A stretch of 40,670 nt of DNA, taken from assembly GCA_035296965.1 (NCBI GenBank), contig DATGZX010000064.1:1-40670 (forward strand). Direction: 5' to 3'. Of the stretch, positions 35,801 to 40,670 are shown piece by piece. The notes under the pieces were generated by a model. That model did no database searches, was not told the DNA's origin, and saw only the letters and a program-made list of their open reading frames with translations. Source of the DNA: DATGZX01 sp035296965 (lineage in GTDB: Bacteria > Planctomycetota > Planctomycetia > Gemmatales > Gemmataceae). A program made the position numbers and the translations under genes. Within the stretch, counting starts at the first letter, position 1. Each line of letters begins with the position of its first letter.

Positions 35801-36271
35801 CATTGCGAAATAATGCACCCCCCGCTCGCACCCAATCGCATAGACAGGAACAATATTGTGGTGATGGAGATGGGCGGCCGCCTGCGCCTCGTTTTGAAAA
35901 CGCCGAAGGTGCTTGGAGTCGAGCACGGCGGCAAAGGAGAGGACTTTAAGAGCAACTCGCCTGCCCAGGGAAATCTGCTCCGCCTCATAGACGATGCCCA
36001 TCCCGCCGCGGCCGACTTCGCGCAGCAGGCGGAAATCGCCGAGCTGGCGTGCGACGGGAGCGCTCACGAGCCCGCGCAGCGGCGCGGCCAGCTGATCGAG
36101 TTGCCGCAGACCGGCGAAATACTCCTCCAGGTCCGCCGCGAATTCGGGATACTGAGTGATGAATTCCTTAGGGTCCGGCTGAAGACCTTTCTCCAGGGCA
36201 TCCACATAGCGCACAAGGATCTCGTGCAGCCGTTCCTCTCTGTCGGCGGATTTCGTGAAATCAGGCGTCAT
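32882..36271 (-). CDS. Transmembrane serine/threonine protein kinase with 14 WD40 repeats
   Basis: A 1129-residue protein with the architecture typical of planctomycetes. The Hanks-type kinase domain (about 80-390) shows GRGGMG at 87-92, Lys109 (VALKVL), HRDVKPAN with Asp249, DFGLA at 267 and SPEQA at 293. A short region (about 175-220) inside the kinase is low in conservation. A membrane helix follows at about 413-437, a coiled-coil-like segment (440-480), then 14 WD40 repeats (from about 540 to the end), which would make two seven-bladed propellers outside or in the periplasm. It begins 11 bases inside the end of the sigma factor gene, so the pair is co-translated. It probably links an external protein signal to kinase action and the partner sigma factor. 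Confidence 0.95.
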   Translation of the reverse strand: MTPDFTKSADREERLHEILVRYVDALEKGLQPDPKEFITQYPEFAADLEEYFAGLRQLDQLAAPLRGLVSAPVARQLGDFRLLREVGRGGMGIVYEAEQISLGRRVALKVLSFAAVLDSKHLRRFQNEAQAAAHLHHHNIVPVYAIGCERGVHYFAMQFIEGQALDGVLREMRERETTPPGLEAGAKRASDARGGPIPASTAETTQVRALLSTERSQGKSEYFRMVARWVIQAAEALEHAHQQGIIHRDVKPANLIVDDSGHLWMTDFGLAHYQTDLGLTMTGDLVGTLRYMSPEQALAKRGIVDHRTDIYSLGVTLYELLTLQPAIPGEDRQELLRQIAFADPRPPSRLRKGISADLETIVLKAIAKEAEGRYSTARELADDLQRFLADRPVLAKRPTLAHRLRKWLGRHKAMTAGVITMLLLATVCLTISTVLIWRREEQTRRALGESQISQHEAEEQSMLAEQRERLARRYLYAADLNLAYQAWDGQQVARALRLLERHRPEPGQEDLRSFEWYHLLSVASQGRYLTFRGQSKSVVALAFSPDGKQVISAGEDGEAWLWDTASGQGRVLIRTDPAKIQAVAFAADPQTVVLGLENGRIILWDFFKDRERAVIRANQPPFKGLALTPDGKKLAVGSAGQVELWDIAATKLLAFLRDPATEIYSVYSVALSPDGQNVASGGSDGRVRLWKAPFGGPPTVLGRHRAYVMDVSFSPNGRKLASACDDGSLMLWDLASRQGVQAKNLHTGSAHSVTFFPDSERLVSCGEDGTVQIWQIGEAERIVRGCSQEIYVVSVSGDGKTLATGQADGTISLWRTADMSAEKDILAQGQLVNSIALSRDNRMLATAGVSKGGGSQVKLWEVARSKEAGSWQASRKPLHGLCFSPDGQVLACAGDEGIVQLWDLATHRLTATFPGHPGGTWCAAFSPEGQTLATAGYGDNLVKLWKVATGQCFGELRGHAQRVWSVAFSPDGRKVASGSRDSTAKIWDLADLQHPTTLSGHKAWVWAVAFSPDGHLLATASQDRTIGLWDTTTGQQRTSLQGHTTFVRAVAFFPDGRTLATGSDDQSIKLWDLDTCQERATLRGHSRPVSSLAVSSDGRLLISGSWDGTVRLWHAPEPIAGDAPQSDAP

Positions 36272-36848
36272 GGCTCGGCCCAGCCTCTTTGGTGTTGAGG
36301 TGTTCGCGGAGCTTCTTGAGCCCCCGGAAAACGAGGCCCATGACGGCAGGCTTGCTGCGGCCCATATTCTGGGCGACGTCCGCCAAAGACCAGCCCTTGA
36401 GGTGGTGCAGTTCCACCGCCTTGCGTTGATCGGCCGGCAGCTCTGCCAGGGCCGCGGCCAGCCGTAGTAATTGTTCGCGGTCCATGGCTTGCTGACTGGG
36501 TGACGACTGCTCGGCCGTCAGCCACGCCTCCAATCGCGAGGAGGATTGCTCGATTCCGGCCTGTAGCGACTGTTCCAGCGTGACATCGCGGGCGCCGGCG
36601 TGAAAGCGGCGTGCAGCATCGGCCAGGTTGTTGGCCAGGATGCGCCGCAAGAACCCGGTCAGCTCGGCATCGCCTTGCCCTCGGAACCCAGGCATGGCCT
36701 GGTAAGCTTCGAGAAGCGTTTGCTGTACCACATCCGAGGGATCCAGCTTACTTTGCAGTCCTGCGTCCAGCTGAAGCCGCGCCAGCAGGCGCAGATAGTC
36801 GCGATAGCGTTCCAACGACTGGCTCTCGGCTTTTGGTTCCCCAGCCAT
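36261..36848 (-). CDS. ECF-type RNA polymerase sigma factor (planctomycete kinase-associated)
   Basis: A 195-residue sigma-70 family factor with regions 2 and 4 only. Region 2 is seen as KLDPSDVVQQTLLEAYQAM...FRGQGDAELTGFLRRILANNLADAAR. Region 4 is AALAELPADQRKAVELHHLKG, then the helix-turn-helix SLADVAQNMGRSKPAVMGLV and RGLKKLREHL. The ATG at 36848 is chosen over the GTG at 36857 since AGGTGG lies about 8 bases upstream. There is no anti-sigma factor; the overlapping kinase gene probably controls it by phosphorylation, as proposed for such planctomycete pairs. The target promoter is not visible. Confidence 0.93.
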   Translation of the reverse strand: MAGEPKAESQSLERYRDYLRLLARLQLDAGLQSKLDPSDVVQQTLLEAYQAMPGFRGQGDAELTGFLRRILANNLADAARRFHAGARDVTLEQSLQAGIEQSSSRLEAWLTAEQSSPSQQAMDREQLLRLAAALAELPADQRKAVELHHLKGWSLADVAQNMGRSKPAVMGLVFRGLKKLREHLNTKEAGPSHDA

Positions 36849-37205
36849 AAAGGCCACCTAAGAAGAATAGGCGTAAGGAAAGAGAGAACGAAGCGCCAGG
36901 TGCGGCTATTTAAACGATCAGAAGTATCATTCTACTCGATCTCGTTAAGGCTTTTCTGTGCAGCAGCCCGGAAGAAAGATCAGGTGCACCGGGCGCGCAG
37001 CCGTACCCAAGACAGGTCAAGTATGGTGCGCGCAGGTGGATTTCCCAAGGACCTGTCATGCTGCTAGTGTTTTGCCCGCCCCCACAAGCGGGTGCGAAAC
37101 GCAAACAGCGCCGCTCAGTTAACCCTTGTTCCTTTGCCAGCTGATGTTTAAGATCACTGTGCAGAATTTGATTCGTGCATACCCCCAGCTCAACCTTCTC
37201 GAGAT
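36849..37205. other. Divergent intergenic region between the sigma factor and FHA genes
   Basis: About 357 bp without a supported gene. Both neighbouring transcripts must start here. No clear housekeeping promoter or repeat was recognised, and only short overlapping open frames are present. Confidence 0.4.
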
Positions 37206-37859
37206 ATGCCAGCCATGGAAGCCAGACTTGTTGTGGAGAAGGGCAAAACGCAAAAACGTGCCTTTCAAATCCAGTCAAGTGAAACCATCATCGGCCGCCG
37301 CCAGGATTGCGATCTGCGGATCGTGTCTTCAGCAGTCAGTAGGCGGCACTGCGTTGTCAGCGTCAGCGACGATTACCTCATGATTGAGGATCTCGACAGC
37401 GTGAATGGCACTTTTGTGAACGGTGTGCGCGTGGTCGGCAAACAGGTCCTGCGGCCTGGTGATCGGCTGGAAGTTGGACCATTGCGTTTCGTCGTCGACT
37501 ACAAGCTGTCACGAGAAGCCCTCCATCGCCTCGAACAGACCACCGAAGCAAAATCGGTGGAAGAGGATGTCGAGGAACTTGCCTTCGCCGAGCCCGACGA
37601 TGCCGGCGAAGAACTCACGGTTGCTGAAATCGATGAAGAGGTCGACGAGCTGCCCCTGGCGGACGAGGAGACGGAACTAGTTTCGGAAGGGGCTAGTGGG
37701 GCTCCCCTGGAGGCCCAACTCGTCGATGAAGAGGACGAGCCCATTCCGGTCCTCGAGGATTTCGAAGACCTCACCTGGCAGCCGCCCAAGTCAGGAGACC
37801 TGCGCGACATTCTGTCCCAGATGGATCCCAATCAGCCGAAAAAAGCCGAAGACAAATAA
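37206..37859 (+). CDS. FHA-domain protein with acidic tail
   Basis: A 217-residue protein. The N-terminal half is a forkhead-associated domain that binds phosphothreonine: GRR at 30-32, SRRH at 45-48 and NGTFVNG at 67-73 are the canonical binding residues. From about residue 110 the protein is a long, very acidic, low-complexity tail (EEDVEELAFAEPDDAGEE) ending in DLRDILSQMDP. A start nine bases later (MEARLVV) is possible. It is transcribed divergently from the sigma factor-kinase pair, so it may read phosphorylations made by that kinase; this is inferred from position only. There is no membrane segment. Confidence 0.93.
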   Translation: MPAMEARLVVEKGKTQKRAFQIQSSETIIGRRQDCDLRIVSSAVSRRHCVVSVSDDYLMIEDLDSVNGTFVNGVRVVGKQVLRPGDRLEVGPLRFVVDYKLSREALHRLEQTTEAKSVEEDVEELAFAEPDDAGEELTVAEIDEEVDELPLADEETELVSEGASGAPLEAQLVDEEDEPIPVLEDFEDLTWQPPKSGDLRDILSQMDPNQPKKAEDK

Positions 37860-37955
37860 GGAATGGTGAAGCGCCTCATTCCTCGATGCTTTTCCCATCC
37901 CCTGCCGCGCTTCGGCGTCGAACGGAGGGGCTGCTAATGGGATGTTGGCCAAATG

Positions 37956-38031
37956 AGGCGAACGGCAGCAATTGTTCTCCCCTCGCCCCGGTACTCCGGG
38001 GAGAGGGGTGATTATTACCTGCCGTTCGCCT
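37956..38031. repeat. Short relative of the ndvB palindromic element
   Basis: A perfect 13-bp inverted repeat AGGCGAACGGCAG (37956-37968) and CTGCCGTTCGCCT (38019-38031) encloses CTCCCCTCGCCCCGG-TACT-CCGGGGAGAGGGG. It lies between the convergent FHA and UXS genes, where it could end both transcripts. The left half matches the copy at 16636 almost base for base; the middle part of that copy is missing here. Confidence 0.88.
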
Positions 38032-38040
38032 AAGCAGCTC

Positions 38041-38982
38041 TTACGCGTTGTCGGCAACGCGCGCGCGGAAATACTTCAGCGTGCGCGAAAGCCCTTCATG
38101 TCGATCTATTTTCGGCTCCCAACCTAGCACGCGGCGTGCACGATCGATGTCCGGCCGGCGCACCTTGGGGTCGTCCTGGGGCAACGGCTTGAAGACCAGT
38201 TCGCTGGCGCTGCCGGTCAATTCGAGAATCTCCTGGGCAAAATCGAGGATGGAGACCTCGTTGGGGTTGCCGAGATTCACCGGCTCGTGAAAATCGGCCA
38301 GGAGCAGACGATAGATCCCGTCAACCAGATCGGACACATAACAAAAGCTGCGCGTCTGCGAGCCATCGCCGTAAACGGTCAGCGGTTCGGCCCGCAGCGC
38401 CTGACCCATGAGATTTGGCAACACACGCCCGTCATCGAGCCGCATGCGTTCCCCATAGGTGTTGAAGATTCGGACGATGCGTGTGTTCACGCCGTGGAAG
38501 CGATGATAGGCCATGGTTATCGCCTCGGCGAAACGCTTGGCTTCGTCGTAGACGCCACGGACGCCGATGGGATTTACATGGCCCCAGTAATCTTCGCGCT
38601 GCGGATGCTGTTCCGGGTCGCCGTAGACCTCGCTGGTGCTCGCCAGCAGAAAACGGGCTTGCTTGAATTTCGCCAGGCCCAGGCTGTTGTGGGTACCCAA
38701 CGAACCGACTTTAAGGGTTGGGATGGGGTGGCGCAAATAATCGATTGGGCTCGCCGGCGACGCGAAATGCAGGATGTTGTCCACCTCGCCTTCGATCTCC
38801 AGCGCGTGACAGATGTCGTGGTGAATAAAGGAGAAGCGTTGATTGTCCCGCAGATGGGCAAGGTTGGAGGTCCGGCCCGTAATCAGGTTGTCGACGCAGA
38901 CTACCTCGTGCCCCTCGGCGAGAAAGCGGTCGCAGAGATGCGACCCGAGGAATCCAGCTCCACCGGTGATAATCGTTCGCAC
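38041..38982 (-). CDS. UDP-glucuronate decarboxylase (UDP-xylose synthase), SDR family
   Basis: A 313-residue NAD-dependent enzyme that converts UDP-glucuronate to UDP-xylose for surface polysaccharides. The Rossmann motif GGAGFLGSHL is at 7-16, NLITGRTSNL near 32, HFASPASPIDY near 72, STSEVYGDP near 115 and the catalytic Tyr145-x-x-x-Lys149 in RGVYDEAKR; RPDIDRAR near the end is also family-typical. The length is that of the soluble bacterial form. The start is GTG 38982, with AAGGAG about 10 bases upstream. It is convergent with the FHA gene, and its upstream region is shared with the glucan phosphorylase. Confidence 0.93.
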   Translation of the reverse strand: MRTIITGGAGFLGSHLCDRFLAEGHEVVCVDNLITGRTSNLAHLRDNQRFSFIHHDICHALEIEGEVDNILHFASPASPIDYLRHPIPTLKVGSLGTHNSLGLAKFKQARFLLASTSEVYGDPEQHPQREDYWGHVNPIGVRGVYDEAKRFAEAITMAYHRFHGVNTRIVRIFNTYGERMRLDDGRVLPNLMGQALRAEPLTVYGDGSQTRSFCYVSDLVDGIYRLLLADFHEPVNLGNPNEVSILDFAQEILELTGSASELVFKPLPQDDPKVRRPDIDRARRVLGWEPKIDRHEGLSRTLKYFRARVADNA

Positions 38983-39219
38983 TCTGAAGTCTCTCCTTTC
39001 CCGACCGGTACGTTTTCACCTATGATTAAGATAGGGAAATCGCGATTGAAAATCTGCCTGTTCCCGGTATGCTACGCTTGATCGAGAGAGTTTTACGCAG
39101 CAAATGGTATAGGAATTGCCATTTCCCGACCTCCCACCGGCCGGGTTAATTCCCATGCAACGGGGGATCGCGAATCCTTTCTCCCAATTCCCATTTCCCC
39201 CGATAGCGAAGAGGTGATA

Positions 39220-40670
39220 ATGGCTGGCCGTTCGATACGCACGTTCACCGTATTGCCGCACCTGCCCGATCGGCTCCAGGCGTTGCAGAAGATTGCCTAC
39301 AACATGTGGTGGTGCTGGAACCACGAGGCCGTGTCTCTGTTCCGCAGAATTGACGACGATCTTTTCGAATCGTTGGAGAACAGCCCTGTCAAGCTTCTGA
39401 GCGGCATTGACCAGGCTCGGTTGCAACAGCTTCTCCACGACGACGGCTTCCTGGTACATCTCGACCGGGTGGAGGACGCCCTCAATAGCTACATGACCAG
39501 CGCGACCTGGTTCCAGGAAACGTATCACGCGCCCGATGATTTCCGGGTCGCGTATTTTTCCGCGGAATTCGGCATTCACGAGAGTGTCCCTATCTACTCG
39601 GGCGGTTTGGGAGTGTTGGCGGGCGACCACCTCAAGGCGGCCAGTGACCTGGGTCTTCCCCTGGTCGGCGTCGGGCTCATGTACCGGGAGGGCTATTTTC
39701 GCCAGTACTTGAACGTGGACGGCTGGCAGCAGGAAAGCTACCCCGAGAACGACTTCTTCAATTTGCCGCTCATCCCTGAGACCCGTGATGGCGGGGCGCC
39801 GCTGATGGTCAGTATCCCCTTTCCCGGGCGCGAGGTCTGGGCACGGATCTGGCGCATCCAGGTTGGGCGCGTGCCTCTCTATTTGCTCGACACGAACATT
39901 CCCAAGAACAACCCGGACGACCGCCAGATTACCGGCAGGCTCTACGGCGGGGACAACGACACACGTATCCGGCAAGAGATGGTACTGGGCATCGGCGGGA
40001 TCAGCGCCCTGCGCGCGCTGGGCAAGGTGCCGACGGTTTGCCACATGAACGAAGGCCACTCCGCCTTCTGCGGGCTGGAGCGCGTGCGCGTCCTGATGGA
40101 AGAAAAGGGCCTGACGTTTTGGGCAGCGCGCGAAGCCGTCTCCGCCGGCACCTGTTTCACAACCCACACGCCCGTGCCGGCGGGCAACGACGTGTTTCCG
40201 ACGCCGCTCGTCGACCACTATTTCTCGGGCTATATCCAGCAGCTCAAGATCGACCGCAACGAGTTTCTTGGCCTGGGCCGGCAGAATCCCCGCGACGAAA
40301 ACGAAGGCTTTTGCATGACCGTCCTGGCGATTCGTCTTGCCAACACGACGAACGGCGTCAGCAAACTGCACGGCGGCGTCTCGCGCAAGATGTGGCGGAA
40401 CATCTGGCCGGAATTGCCGGAAGCGGAGATACCCATCGCATCCATCACGAACGGCGTGCACACGCGCAGCTGGCTGGCCCCGGAGTTATCTCAGCTCTAC
40501 GACCGCTACTTGGGCATCCAGTGGGAAGAGCGGCCGGCCGACTACGGCATCTGGAAGAGGGTAGACCATATTCCCGATGCCGAGCTGTGGCGAACGCACG
40601 AGCGCCGCCGGGAGCGCCTGGTGGCCTTCGCGCGCGCGCGGCTGCGCAAACAACTCAAACGCCGCGGCGC
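39220..40670 (+). CDS. glgP: Alpha-glucan (glycogen) phosphorylase, 5' part; runs off window
   Basis: The frame is open from ATG 39220 (GAGGTG seven bases before it) to the window end, giving 483 residues with no stop. The N-terminal part (TVLPHLPDRLQALQKIAYNM, then WWCWNHEAVSLF) is the DUF3417 domain found in the alpha-glucan phosphorylase branch of GT35. The GT35 core begins RVAYFSAEFGIHESVPIYSG, followed by GGLGVLAGDHLKAASDLGLP and HMNEGHSAF, TTHTPVPAGND and LHGGVSRKMW. It releases glucose-1-phosphate from glycogen or maltodextrin; the PLP-binding C-terminal half lies outside the window. It is transcribed divergently from the UXS gene across 237 bp. Confidence 0.93.
   Translation, partial: MAGRSIRTFTVLPHLPDRLQALQKIAYNMWWCWNHEAVSLFRRIDDDLFESLENSPVKLLSGIDQARLQQLLHDDGFLVHLDRVEDALNSYMTSATWFQETYHAPDDFRVAYFSAEFGIHESVPIYSGGLGVLAGDHLKAASDLGLPLVGVGLMYREGYFRQYLNVDGWQQESYPENDFFNLPLIPETRDGGAPLMVSIPFPGREVWARIWRIQVGRVPLYLLDTNIPKNNPDDRQITGRLYGGDNDTRIRQEMVLGIGGISALRALGKVPTVCHMNEGHSAFCGLERVRVLMEEKGLTFWAAREAVSAGTCFTTHTPVPAGNDVFPTPLVDHYFSGYIQQLKIDRNEFLGLGRQNPRDENEGFCMTVLAIRLANTTNGVSKLHGGVSRKMWRNIWPELPEAEIPIASITNGVHTRSWLAPELSQLYDRYLGIQWEERPADYGIWKRVDHIPDAELWRTHERRRERLVAFARARLRKQLKRRG

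Noticed and set aside
39016..40461. A 481-codon open frame on the minus strand
   Set aside because: It is the mirror of the plus-strand alpha-glucan phosphorylase, whose GT35 motifs are unmistakable.

Overview
The window looks like chromosomal DNA of a GC-rich planctomycete, probably Gemmatales. This is inferred from gene content: an ECF-type sigma factor overlapping a serine/threonine kinase with 14 WD40 repeats, an FHA protein, a secreted HEAT-repeat protein, the LFGVLALQA leader of planctomycete kinases (as a fragment), and many short palindromic repeats. No rRNA or tRNA was seen, so the assignment rests on style and not on a marker gene.

Layout. 1-251: left end of an IS21-like element (istA start, terminal repeats) that has cut a kinase gene a few codons after its start. 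592-1878: tightly coupled three-gene operon ending in an HNH nuclease. 1901-3523: two direct 194-bp MITE-like copies on either side of a secreted HEAT-repeat gene. 4142-7817: alpha/beta hydrolase, transaldolase and D-aminoacylase-type amidohydrolase. 8161-8442: small orphan. 8447-19337 (minus): a beta-1,2-glucan locus with a giant cyclic glucan synthase (NdvB/Cgs type) and a separate PF10091/GH144-like glucanase. 19760-22606: divergent hybrid histidine kinase. 23059-27527: a large protein with repeated C2H2-like zinc motifs and two membrane segments, then a membrane-anchored thioredoxin-like protein whose frame contains a UGA at the place of the nucleophilic cysteine, so a probable selenoprotein. 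27590-29164 (minus): S41 protease. 29498-31089: nadA and a CBM9-like protein. 31276-32803: accessory segment with a RelE-like protein translationally coupled to a frameshifted Shedu (SduA/DUF4263) nuclease, a 276-bp palindromic element and a broken copy of part of the CBM9-like gene. 32882-36848 (minus): WD40 kinase and its sigma factor. 37206 to the end: FHA protein, UDP-glucuronate decarboxylase (minus) and the 5' part of an alpha-glucan phosphorylase running off the window.

How it works together. Core metabolism (transaldolase, NadA, glucan phosphorylase, UDP-xylose synthesis) and envelope or periplasmic carbohydrate work (cyclic glucan synthase and glucanase) are interleaved with signalling (hybrid kinase, sigma factor-kinase pair, FHA). 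Two accessory patches, 1-3523 and 31090-32803, carry nucleases and mobile sequence. The best leads are the UGA-containing thioredoxin-like gene with a SECIS-like hairpin, the RelE-SduA cassette, and a palindromic element inserted in frame into the glucan synthase.
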